DNA of 51,880 nt, taken from positions 1 to 51,880 of the forward strand of contig JAUCBJ010000283.1 in NCBI GenBank assembly GCA_032718475.1. Direction: 5' to 3'. How positions within the stretch are numbered: the stretch's first letter is position 1; every line of letters begins with the position of its first letter. The DNA is from Nemertoderma westbladi. Its lineage: Eukaryota; Xenacoelomorpha; Nemertodermatida; Nemertodermatidae. Below the pieces are notes generated by a model. The model was not told the DNA's origin. It made no database searches and worked only from the letters and a program-made list of their open reading frames with translations. Made by a program: the position numbers and the translations under genes. Below, one piece after another: positions 1 to 9,775 of the stretch.

Positions 1-546
1 AGTTACATTAAAGAGTATATCCAACTAATGCAGCTTTTCTCAACCGCAAACTTGCATCTTAGAAATATTCCCTCCCCACAATCAATATCCGGTGACTGGC
101 CGGGGCTCAGTGGTCTGTTAAGTCACGTCTCCAGCATCGGCGTTTTTCCCCCTGGTGTAGGAATAACGGCAACAATAATAGTAGATCTAGCATACCGTAC
201 AGCACTTTAACTTGGATTTATTGGTTTATTTTTGTGGTTGGGTTAGTTGGTCAGGCCCAAACCCTAATTAAAACAGTCATTAACCCTATAACCTTAAACT
301 CCCGATCGATGCTCTAATCTAAGAAATTTTGTGGAATTTAGGATCCAAAATATTTAAGGTTGGGGTTACATGACAGTTTTAAATAAGGCTTTGGGGGTTT
401 CGGACCGCCACTCCCAAAATATGGGAACTTATTTACCTCCCTCGCTGCGCTCGGTCGTTTAATAACAGATCTCGGGATGAACGGGAAATAAAGCATATTA
501 TATTTCCCTCTCAGTACAATAGGTAGTTATTATAATTCACTTTATA
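1..546. other. Repeat-rich flank, no gene seen
   Basis: No convincing coding region. Bases about 235-400 resemble a decayed copy of the hairpin element seen intact at 6664-6790: they share a GTTAGTTGGTCAGGC box, AATCTAAGAAATT and ATGACAGTTTTAA in the same order. A short self-complementary CTCGCTGCGCTCGG word lies near 440-455. Confidence 0.5.
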
Positions 547-2173
547 CAGTCCCGCTCTCAAAAAGCATTCCTTTGATCAAACATTGATCAAACTTTGATC
601 AAAATTTGATCAAAATATTGAAATGTACCAGGCATATAAATCCGGCCATTGAGTTCTACCAAAGGCGCTGCACTTCAAAGTCTAGATTCCCACTGAGCCG
701 TGTGTCAATCAAGCAGCCTATCTCTCTCTGTCTCTCTCTCGGTCTTCCTGTGTGTGTAATGCTCCATGTCGTGCTCTGTAGGGTGTCTGCAGAGCACACA
801 GGACATCACGTCCATATCATACCATAGGTTTGTAAGCTGTAACCGTTATTTATACCTGACCGCCTAGGTTATAATAATTCACCGCGATTATCAGAAAATA
901 AACAGCCACAATTTAATGAATCTCCCCTTGGCGGTAATAATAGCATGGGCTGTGTTGAGTTTATTCTGAGTTACGCAATGGGTTGGGTGGATGTCTACCT
1001 ACAACACATTATAATGGGGTGGTGTGGGGGGGGGGGGGTGGTGCGTGCAGATCCGCAGCTTATACAATGATATAGTAATAGTCCACAACAAGAGAGGGGA
1101 TGGGATAACTGTGGTAGTATTGAATGTCTTGTCTTTTCAACGACCTGTGAGCAAACGTGTGGTTTGTCAGCCGGATGGTTAAAACCAACCATTAATTAAA
1201 AATGAATAAGCAGAATTTAATAAGTACTAATAACCCAATTTGATTTTTAATATTTAAAAAATTATGATTACAATAATATGTTTTTCTGATTTAAAAACTA
1301 ACTAAAGATGTACATAGTTTACTTTAAAGGAAATTAAGTTTTCAATAAAAATACCTCATCAGAGTATTAAAATCAAATTACGTACATTTTTTAGAAGGTA
1401 TTTAAGGGTGTCCACTCATTAACTAGGTCTACATTTCTAGCTTACAATTTCTAACTTACGTGAATTTTTTATGATCACAGTTATGTATAATTAAATTATA
1501 CATAAAATAGATTTTATGAATTTATTTATTTCTTTATTTACATTTATTATGAAAATTAGAGACAGGGGCAGGAGGAAAGCATGTCGAATTTACACAATTA
1601 CTGTATAAGCAAATGCAATGCAGCGGCAGCCATCGCGCTGCTACGTCAATGGAGGTATTTGGATTTGATTCTGATTTAAGGAACATTGAAACTAATTTCT
1701 AATAAATAATAATTTAAAATTATTCCATGCTGCCATGGACTTATCTAAACTAGTTGTTAATGTAATAATAGGCCCTAAAAGACTCAGTCCGACACTACCA
1801 CAACACTGCGTTGTAAATCTAATCACTGTCCAGTCCATCCACAAAATCAAGCAAGCTCCATCCGCCGCCCTGTCAATCACAAAGCGGCTTGGCCATTAAC
1901 AAAAGCCAGTTATCGGCGGGAATCTGAGTACAAAGGCATGCCGCGGAAGAGATATGTTAACTGTTACCTTGAAATCATTTCAATGTCATTTCAATATGAG
2001 ACAGAATGTCTGGAATTTCGGTCCGTCGATTTCAAGGTCATTTCAATATGCCATCAATGACATTTCAATGTCAATGCTACTTTCAATGATATTCTATGGA
2101 CACATTTTGATCAAACTTTGATAAATGTTTGATCAAAGTTTGATCAAAGGAATGCTTTTTGAGAGCGGGACTG
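547..2173. mobile_element. Non-autonomous TIR transposon with TA target duplication (Tc1/mariner-like), copy A
   Basis: The element starts CAGTCCCGCTCTCAAAAAGC and ends with the inverted complement of the same sequence. It is bounded by TA at 545-546 and 2174-2175. Just inside both ends lie clusters of the palindrome TTTGATCAAA, about 570-617 and 2106-2150, which could serve as transposase-binding repeats. No transposase ORF is visible, so it would move only in trans. A longer relative with the same ends and shared interior blocks lies at 24183-26894, which confirms the boundaries. TIR plus TA duplication is typical of the Tc1/mariner superfamily; that placement is inference because no transposase is present. 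A G-homopolymer lies near 1022-1039. Confidence 0.8.
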
Positions 2174-2175
2174 TA

Positions 2176-3014
2176 CTGTAATGAGTTAGAATATTGACGT
2201 TCCAATATTGATGCTATTGCGTGGCTCGCACCATATTATTAAACTAGGCCTATTTCGACAACTTCTGTTGGTCACAGTAATGGGATAATAATAATGTGCA
2301 AATCAATCTGATTGGTCAATTCATTGCCTGTCTTTCTCAACCCAGTCCACCTTATTCAAATTTGAAAAAGGTGAACAACAAAGCTGAAAAAGGTGGACAT
2401 GCTGTGTGACGCAAATCGCCCGTGATTGGTCTGTCCATTGTCCATGTTTTCTGTGTCCAGTCCACCTTTTTCAAACACCCCCCCCCCCCCCCCCCCCCCC
2501 CTGCCTGACAGTCTTCTGACTACCGGTAACAGGGTAATGACAATACCGATAAGAAATCTAATAAGCCTCCTACTTGGTGTCTGGGTGTGCTTCGACCAGT
2601 ATGCTGTGCGCGCCAATCTCGCGCAGAATTTCTGCTGCGCGCGCCAATCTCGCGCAGTTTTTCTGCTGCGCACGCGGATTTTGCACTGTTTTCGACTGCG
2701 CAGGCGCACATTTTTTTCTGCGCCGCGTCGCGTTCGGCGCCTAAAAAAATCACTTAGCAGAAGGGCCACTGTGCCTCAAATGTGATATTTCCGACATCTG
2801 TATTTGAAAACGCAATAATTTTTATTGTCCGTTTAATTTTTTATGTCCTCCAAAAGTCTAATGTTAGGTTCCATGCTACTGGTTTCTCTACTGCTGTTCT
2901 CTCAGGCTGCAGGCTATCAGTACCGGGTGGTATTAGTATAGCACTATTCTATTTTGCTGTATTGTATGTACAGATGTAGGTATAAAGCAGGTATTTCTGT
3001 ATTTTAGTACCGGT
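2176..3014. other. Intergenic; poly-C run and CGCGC-rich imperfect repeats
   Basis: A run of 24 C at 2478-2501 is followed, at about 2605-2740, by imperfect repeats built on GCGCGCCAATCTCGCGCAG. ORFs through this region on both strands are rich in Arg, Pro or Gly and follow the base composition. I do not regard them as genes. Confidence 0.45.
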
Positions 3015-3935
3015 ACCGGTGTAACAGGAAAATATGCCCCCCCGGGAAATGTGCCCGGGGGGGCATATTTTCCTAGGAAAAAATGCCCCCCCGGGCAAAT
3101 TTCCCTAGGAAAAAATGCCCCCCCTTAGGAAATTATGCCCCCCCTGAATTATACAATAAACAAAACTTATTACTACTAAAACTTACAAAAATTATACAAA
3201 ACAATAAACAGTCACTTTACCAAATGAAGGAAAGGAGCAGGTTACAGAGGCATGCCTTTCTAACCAAAACAATAAACGACCATTTAACTAATTGAGGGAA
3301 AGGAGCAGGTTACAGAGGCGGGATTTTCTAACCAAAACAATAAACAGTCACTTTCGCAAATCAGGGAAAGGAGCAGGTTACAGAGACGGGATTTTCTAAC
3401 CAAAACAATAAACGATAACATTACCAATTGAGAGAAAGGAGCAGGTTACAGAGGCGGGATTTTCTAACCAAAACAATAAACAATCACACTACCAAATCAG
3501 GGAAAGGAGCAGGTTACAGACTTAAAAAAGCTTGGAGCTGCTCGGCGCCCACACAACACCACACACTCGCACTGCTGTTATACCAGTAGTTACTACAGTA
3601 GCCTACTGACTTACTTCAGTATGCTGTTCTACATCCCTTACTGCCTTACCTGCTTACCTACCGGCAGACCGGTACCGTACTATTCTTCCAACTATTACAA
3701 GTTCTGCAGTTGGTAGATTAAAAGTGGCTACCAGCAGACCGGTATCGTACCAGTTTTCAGACTTTTGAGGGGGGCTAATTTTCCTGAGGGGAGGCATTAT
3801 TTCCTAAGGAGAAAATGCCCCCCCGGGCTAAATTTCCTAGGAAAAATTGCCCGGGGGGACATAATATCCTAGGAAATAATGCCCCGGGGGGCATATTCTA
3901 GGGGGGGCTGATTTCCGTGTGACACCGGCACCGGT
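3015..3935. mobile_element. Putative small TIR element with C-rich subterminal repeats
   Basis: The left end reads GGTGTAACAGGAAAATATGC and the right end is an imperfect inverted match (GGTGTCACACGGAAATCAGC read on the minus strand). Both ends continue into repeated GCCCCCCCGGG / TTTCCTAGGAAA motifs at about 3035-3155 and 3757-3912. Six bases flanking each side are similar (GGTACC and GGCACC), a possible but imperfect target duplication. No ORF of note. The 68-bp tandem array at 3199-3521 lies inside it. Superfamily unknown. Confidence 0.5.
3199..3521. repeat. 68-bp tandem array, 5 units
   Basis: The box GGAAAGGAGCAGGTTACAGA recurs at 3229, 3297, 3365, 3433 and 3501 (two with one change), exactly 68 bp apart. 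Each unit also carries GATTTTCTAACCAAAACAAT. The units abut with no unique spacers. The same 68-bp unit forms a larger array in opposite orientation at 4482-5152, and diverged single units appear near 11443 and 25133. Confidence 0.9.
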
Positions 3936-4481
3936 ACTGCTATAGGCCTACTGTGTAGCCTACCATTTAAATACGGTAATGGTAGGCCTACCGGTTGTGC
4001 TAATAAATTTTAAATAATTGATAGGCCAAATTGGATTGCAGGATTGTGGAAAATGTGGATATACCTTTCACATAATTTAGGCCTATTACTGTATTAGTTT
4101 TATAATCAATAATGGATCATGACTACTGTCTGAGTAGTGTTACGGTTACGGATAGCGGATTGCAAACATATATTAGGTATTGCAATTCAGCAGAAACTCG
4201 TAAAAACTCCGTTGAGCGTGATAACGGTTCCGCTGGGACAGAAACCCTAAGAAAGGAAGGCCGAAGAGGGCGTCTAAATGTTTATCGCGAGATTGATTAT
4301 GCTTTCAATGTAATTTAATTGTTTATTTTATTTGATAGGTATTAAAATTTATTTATTTAATTTAGCAAGAAATTAAATTGTATTGATTGAATTTGTCCTG
4401 TAATTATTAATTTATTTAATTTGATGCGTAATTACATTGTATTGATTTAATTTGACAGGTGGAGTTTGGTTTGTTGACAGT
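3936..4481. other. Intergenic, AT-rich
   Basis: This separates the small TIR element from the second 68-bp array. It contains a 68-codon ORF at 4112-4318 with no recognisable domain, and repeated TTTATTTAATTTGA-type words at about 4320-4460 that lead into the array. I see no supportable gene. Confidence 0.4.
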
Positions 4482-5152
4482 TTGGTTAGAAAATCCCGCC
4501 TCTGTAACCTGCTCCTTTCCCTCAATTAGTTAAATGATCGTTTATTGTTTTGGTTAGAAAATCCCGCCTCTGTAACCTGCCCCTTTCCCCCAATTAGTTA
4601 AATGATCGTTTATTGTTTTGGTTAGAAAATCCCGTCTCTGTAACCTGCTCCTTTCCCTCAATTAGTTAAATGATCGTTTATTGTTTTGGTTAGAAAATCC
4701 CGCCTCTGTAACCTGCCCCTTTCCCTCAATTAGTTAAATGATCGTTTATTGTTTTGGTTAGAAAATCCCGCCTCTGTAACCTGTTCCTTTCCCTCAATTA
4801 GTTATGTAATCGTTTATTGTTTTGGTTAGAAAATTCCGCCTCTGTAACCTGTCCCTTTCCCTCAATTAGTTAAATGATCGTTTATTGTTTTGGTTAGAAA
4901 ATCCCGCCTCTGTAACCTGCTCCTTTCCCTCAATAAGTTAAGTGATCGTTTATTGTTTTGGTTAGAAAATCCCGCCTCTATAACCTGCTCCTTTCCCTCA
5001 ATTAGTTAAGTGATCGTTTATTGTTTTGGTTAGAAAATCCCGTCTCTGTAACCTGCTCCTTTCCCTGATTTGGTAAAGTGACTGTTTATTGTTTTGGTTA
5101 GAAAACTCGGCCTTAACCTGCTCCTTTCCATCAATTGGTAATTGTTTTTGGC
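4482..5152. repeat. 68-bp tandem array, about 10 units, inverted relative to the array at 3199-3521
   Basis: TTGGTTAGAAAA begins units at 4482, 4550, 4618, 4686, 4754, 4822, 4890, 4958, 5026 and 5094, an exact 68-bp period. The final unit is degenerate. The sequence is the reverse complement of the 3199-3521 unit, so the two arrays could pair as a long stem with a loop of about 960 bp. Variation between units is mostly single-base (GCTCC/GCCCC, CCCGCC/CCCGTC). Confidence 0.92.
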
Positions 5153-6594
5153 TATAAAATGAGTGTTTTGCTACGTCATGTGGTAATCAATTATCGACAA
5201 CAACCACAAACTATTAAATATAGAGTCTTTTTTACCACACAGGCGGATATGGAAATCTATCTCATAGTCTATAAATCATGGAATCATGGAATGTTTTGGC
5301 ACAGCCATAGTGAAATCAACTGTCTGACAGTCCAGAAATCAGGAGTTTGACAGTTTGAAGAAATACATACATAAAAAGTCATTAAAAGGACAATAAAAGT
5401 CATTAAAAGGACAACAAAAGTCATTATGCATAATTCGTAAAAAAAAAAAAAGGACAAAAAAGTCAAATAAAAGGACATAAAAAATCACTGCCATTTGAAA
5501 ACAGTCGGTTTACCCACTTTAAATGCTGAAATGTTAAAATTTCCTTGCTCGCTATGCTCGCAATTTAATGTTAAAATACTGTGGGGCTACAGCATTATAA
5601 ACTGATAAATTATTACAATTACTGCAAAATTTCATAGTCAATTTTTGGCTTGGCGCGCATTGGATATCATGGCTGGCGCGATTTTCGTTTAACCAGAACG
5701 CGTGTGGCGCGCTTTTCAGCTTTTTGTCAGTATTCCATATAGGACCGGTAACCTGAACTTTTTTAAGTTAGCAATATTCCATTCTCTTCTCATTGACTAT
5801 GTGTTAAACAGGATTAACGTGATTGGTAGCTGCTTAGTAGCAGCCCCTAGCAGGTTTCTCCCACCACATCACTTGTTTTATACAAAATGGATTAATCAGA
5901 TATTGTAAATGCAGGTGCAGCGGTGGCGGTGTTTTTAAATGTTTAGCAAATTTGGCGTAGGGCCTAATCTAATTCGATTTCAAAATACTTTTTTTAATAT
6001 TTTACAATACCGGTACTCTTCTCCTTCATTAGCCTCGTTCCACGCGTCCCGTTTTGTCTTAAAATAATTTCCCTAAACTGAGACTAACAACCTTTGTAAC
6101 TGTGCAAAGTGAGAGTAACTGCTGATTTATGGCAGATGGATACTCGTATCCACTGTAAACTCGTTGCGTTCGTTCATTTTTGACCAAACTTGAGATTTTT
6201 TCTAAACTTTTACCGGACTACATACATACCAAGTTTCGTTTAATTTCATCAAGGAATACCCGAGTTATTAGCGATCAAAAATTTATGACGATGATAGACA
6301 ACTAGTTAATGGTACCCATATATGCTAAGGGTTCGCTCACTTCGTGGCTCGCCCCACAGCTATATTGCCTTGTAGCTAGTAAACGACCGGGTCGAACATT
6401 TTGCCGGGTCCGGGTGAGTCTCAAAAAGGCAGGGTCCGGGTCCGGGTCAACACATTGTGATGTCAAAACAATAGGTAAACGATAGGTAAACCAAAAGAAA
6501 AAAAATCGAAAAAAATCGAAAATGATATAAAATGGAAGAAGATGCTACTACTACTACCTGACTACCTACGGGAATATGCAGTTTGGGGTACCCA
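5153..6594. other. Intergenic flank outside the inverted repeat
   Basis: Contains short direct repeats of AAAAGTCATTAAAAGGACA at about 5368-5480 and self-complementary CGCT/GCTCG words at about 5548 and 6328. From about 6376 there are CCGGGTCCGGGT repeats belonging to a possible element that runs into the arm. No gene is supported. Confidence 0.4.
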
Positions 6595-7150
6595 CATGCC
6601 ACACGCGGCCATTGGATTTTTATACAGTATGAAACTCGCTTTGTTACAGTAGTGGCGGGGCGGCCTCAACCCTGATTAAAACTGTCACATAACCCTAACC
6701 CTAAGTCATAATCTAAGAAATTTAGCGGAATTTCTTAGATTATGACGTAGGGTTAGGGTTACATGACAGTTTTAATTATGGTTGAAGCCTGACCAACTAA
6801 CCCTAACCAAAATAATAAACCAAACCATTTTTACAAGAATAAATGGTTATGATAGGCCTAGTGACAGTATGACAATGTATATACCGCTGTACCGTCAGAC
6901 TGGTAACTGTCTCACTAAATGCAACAGTACTGCAGTACAAGTAAGAAAAAGTGTGTGTACCGGAAACTGCATTGAGCCCTATCTACTGCTTTAGGCAACT
7001 TTGTGTACTGGACTGGTACCTATGTATATAGGTATGTCAAACAGGCTTGTCATTCTCATTCACGCAAATTGCTTAATTTTAATAAAACCCAGTACCCGGC
7101 GACTTTTTTGCTGGGTCCGGGTCACCCAAACCCGGCCCGGTTAGATAGCT
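6376..7150. repeat. Possible non-autonomous element with CCGGGT subterminal repeats
   Basis: GCCGGGTCCGGGT-type words cluster at 6380-6450 and, facing them, at 7090-7145 (CCCGGCGAC, GGGTCCGGGTCACC, CCCGGCCCGG). Such clustered subterminal repeats suggest the two ends of a DNA transposon of about 0.77 kb. I could not define exact termini or a target duplication. The outer breakpoint of the left inverted-repeat arm (6595) would fall inside this element. Only the inner cluster has a counterpart in the right arm, near 49060-49110. Confidence 0.35.
6664..6790. repeat. Hairpin MITE, left-arm copy
   Basis: Two arms of about 60 bp (CCTCAACC...CTAAGAAATTT and its inverted match ending GGTTGAAGCC) surround a loop of a few bases. 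Each arm contains CCCTAACCCTAA or its complement. The right-arm copy is at 49412-49549, and a decayed relative is near 235-400. There is no coding capacity, as expected of a snap-back miniature element. Confidence 0.75.
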
Positions 7151-7224
7151 TAGCCAGTCTGTCTGCAGTACCGGTACTGCTGTAGGCTTCAATTTGAACA
7201 GAAGCAAATCATTTTAAAAAAACA

Positions 7225-7310
7225 CCGGCACCGGCAATGTTTTTGCCGGTGCAGGTGCCGGTGGTGCCAAACACCGGCAATACCGGTGCCGGTGCACCGA
7301 TCGAACCCTA
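7225..7310. repeat. CCGGTGCCGG-rich self-complementary segment upstream of the zinc-finger gene
   Basis: Repeated CACCGGCAC / GTGCCGGTG words in both orientations are packed into less than 100 bp, followed by CGATCGAACCCTAGG. The right-arm equivalent is about 48890-48990. It may be the end of a decayed transposon or a structured upstream element; the sequence does not decide which. Confidence 0.5.
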
Positions 7311-7742
7311 GGGGAACGTTTATTCGAGGAGGGCGTTTAAGTTGCTAATTGGATAGTCGTTTATTTGAGGGGTGCGCTTATTAGAGACAGGGTTCTTATT
7401 TGTGAAAATAAGGTAATTTAATTTGTGTGGGCTAATTAAAATTTTATGAAAATGATGTACCTTTTTTACCTTTTTTTAATTGCATCAAATATCTTTCCAT
7501 CTTTTTTTATTGCTAAAAATCCTCATGCGAGGGCTGACAATAGTACCCCGTACTGGTACCTGAATTCAGATTCAGAAGTTCTGTCAGTCTTGTACCAATC
7601 TTAATCTTATTATTTATAGAAATAGAGTACTATTGAATATAAATTAAGAGATAAATTTCTATATATAAATACAAATATACCTTGCTAATATAGATAGCTT
7701 GACATACCTTAAACTACTGCCACCTGTATTTAATTTATTGAT

Positions 7743-7757
7743 TAATATTTATTGTAG
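7743..7757 (+). other. Candidate 3' splice acceptor just upstream of the zinc-finger start
   Basis: TTAATATTTATTGTAG precedes ATTTGATAATGG. A T-rich stretch ending in AG eight bases before the ATG suggests that the coding exon may begin here, with the promoter and 5' UTR further upstream. The right-arm copy keeps the AG (GAAG). Prediction from consensus only. Confidence 0.35.
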
Positions 7758-7765
7758 ATTTGATA

Positions 7766-9607
7766 ATGGATCAACCTATTAATTTATTGAAAGATAAATC
7801 ATCTGGCGCCGATATAGTTATAAAGAGGGAACAAACAGACTGTATAATTATAAAGAAAGAACCAACAGACTCCACCCCCTATTCTCTTGATGTTAAACAA
7901 GAAAACTGCGTTTACGGATCATCTCCCATCGAAGTTCACAACAATTTGTTCGGTAGAGTAAATGTTGTCCCTGTACTAGATGACGAAGATATTTCTTATG
8001 AACAATCTGGAGATTCTTTTATTGTTGAAAAACGGGAAAACAATAGTCCCGACTGTTCGTATGGTAGGCCTATTGAAACTGAAGGTACAGAACAGACAAT
8101 GAGTTGTGCAACAACAGCGTCCGGTAGTTCTAATGAAACTGTTGTGGAGTTGGTATCTTCTTCAGATACCAGTTCCTGTTTGCATTGCAATGAATTATTT
8201 AATAACAAAGGGAATTTAGAGAGACATATAGAATCCGTTCATAAAGACGTCAAGAATAAGTATAAATGCGATTATTGTGAGAAATTGTTTACACGCAAAA
8301 ATAGTGTAAAGAAGCATGTTGACGCTACCCATAAAGATATCAAACATAAGTGCGGTTATTGTCATAAAGAATTCAGTTACAAAGCCAAACTAAAACAACA
8401 TGTCGACTCTATGCATAAAGATATCAAATATAAGTGCGGTTATTGTCATAAAGAATTCCGTCAGCAAGGGAGTTTAAACACCCATGTGAACTACTTTCAT
8501 AAAGATATAAAGTACAACTGTTTCGATTGTGGAAAATCATTTGCTACAAAGGCCAAACTAAACCGACATGTTGACTCTATACATAAAGATATCAAACATA
8601 AGTGCGGTTATTGTCATAAAGAATTCCGTTACAAAGCCGCACTAAAACAACATGTCGACTCTGTACATAAAGATATCAAATATAAGTGCGGTTATTGTCA
8701 TAAAGAATTCAGCCAGCAATGGAGTCTAAACACCCATGTGAACTACTTTCATAAAGATATAAAGTACAAATGTTCTGCTTGTGGAAAATCATTTGGTACA
8801 AAAGCCAAACTAAAACGACATGTCGACTCAATACATAAAGATATCAAACATAAGTGCGATTATTGTAATAAAGAATTCAGCCAGCAATGGAGTCTAAACA
8901 CCCATGTGAACTACTTTCATAAAGATATAAAGTACAAATGTTCTGCTTGTGGAAAATCATTTGGTACAAAAGCCAAACTAAAACGACATGTCGACTCAAT
9001 ACATAAAGATATCAAACATAAGTGCGATTATTGTAATAAAGAATTCAGCCTGCAAAGGAGTCTAAACACCCACGTTAACTTTGTCCACAAAGGTATCATC
9101 AAGTACAACTGCTTCGATTGTGGAAAATCATTTGCTACAAAAGCCGAACTAAAACGACATGTCGACTCTATACACTCTATACGACATAAAGATATCAAAT
9201 ATAAGTGCGGTTATTGTCATAAAGAATTCAGTCAGCAAGGGAATCTAAACACCCATGTGAACTACTTTCATAAAGATATCAAGTACAACTGTTCTGATTG
9301 TGGAAAATCATTTGCTACAAAGGCCGGACTAAAACTACATGTTGACTCTATACATAAAGATATCAAATATAAGTGTGGTTATTGTAATAAAGAATTCCGT
9401 TACAAAGCCAAACTAAAACAACATGTCGACTCTATACATAAAGATATCAAGTACGACTGTTCTGATTGTGGAAAATCATTTACTACAAAAGCCGCACTAA
9501 AAATACATGTCGACTTTATACATAAAGGTATCAAATATAAGTGTGGTTATTGTCAAAGGATTCAGTCGGCAAGTCTACCTACACGATCATGTCAATTCTG
9601 TTCATAA
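7766..9607 (+). CDS. C2H2 zinc-finger protein, left-arm copy (16 intact fingers plus one frameshifted)
   Basis: 613 codons from the ATG at 7766, chosen because the frame upstream offers only TTG. Residues 1-137 are acidic and low in structure, with three psi-K-x-E SUMO-consensus sites (IKRE about 19, IKKE about 29, VKQE about 43). From about residue 138 there are tandem fingers of the form C-x2-C-x12-H-x4-H, joined by a six-residue KDIKYK/KDIKHK linker in place of the common TGEKP type. Fingers alternate between recurring classes (KEF-SQQ-SL-TH, KSF-TKAKLKRH, KEF-RYKAKLKQH). A four-residue SIRH insertion splits the array after finger 12. In finger 17 a two-base deletion relative to the right arm changes the frame after CGYC and ends the protein early. 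The expected role is nuclear sequence-specific DNA binding; the target is unknown. One exon holds all fingers. Confidence 0.85.
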   Translation: MDQPINLLKDKSSGADIVIKREQTDCIIIKKEPTDSTPYSLDVKQENCVYGSSPIEVHNNLFGRVNVVPVLDDEDISYEQSGDSFIVEKRENNSPDCSYGRPIETEGTEQTMSCATTASGSSNETVVELVSSSDTSSCLHCNELFNNKGNLERHIESVHKDVKNKYKCDYCEKLFTRKNSVKKHVDATHKDIKHKCGYCHKEFSYKAKLKQHVDSMHKDIKYKCGYCHKEFRQQGSLNTHVNYFHKDIKYNCFDCGKSFATKAKLNRHVDSIHKDIKHKCGYCHKEFRYKAALKQHVDSVHKDIKYKCGYCHKEFSQQWSLNTHVNYFHKDIKYKCSACGKSFGTKAKLKRHVDSIHKDIKHKCDYCNKEFSQQWSLNTHVNYFHKDIKYKCSACGKSFGTKAKLKRHVDSIHKDIKHKCDYCNKEFSLQRSLNTHVNFVHKGIIKYNCFDCGKSFATKAELKRHVDSIHSIRHKDIKYKCGYCHKEFSQQGNLNTHVNYFHKDIKYNCSDCGKSFATKAGLKLHVDSIHKDIKYKCGYCNKEFRYKAKLKQHVDSIHKDIKYDCSDCGKSFTTKAALKIHVDFIHKGIKYKCGYCQRIQSASLPTRSCQFCS

Positions 9608-9769
9608 ATCTTGTCTCTTCTCAAGTTACCGGTAACAAAATAACAATAACACAATTCTGTTCATAAGTCTTAAAGTTGCCCGTTCCAAAATTGTTGTATT
9701 ATACTGAACTATATTTTTGTTTCTGGTCATTATTGGAAAAATGTTTCTTTTAGAATGAATTAAATATAA

Positions 9770-9775
9770 AATAAA
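9770..9775 (+). terminator. AATAAA polyadenylation signal for the zinc-finger gene
   Basis: AATAAA lies about 165 bp after the stop codon, in AT-rich sequence. The right arm keeps an equivalent on the minus strand at 33086-33091. Assignment rests on position and consensus. Confidence 0.45.

Noticed and set aside
2356-2785. Overlapping ORFs of 77-137 codons on both strands
   Set aside because: Arg- or Pro-rich products of GC-rich repeats and a poly-C run, with no domain.
3199-5152. CRISPR-like array
   Set aside because: Units are 68 bp, contiguous and without unique spacers, and the context is eukaryotic.
6685-6705. Telomere-like CCCTAACCCTAA
   Set aside because: Only two units, part of the arm of a hairpin MITE and repeated in its other arm; not an interstitial telomere.
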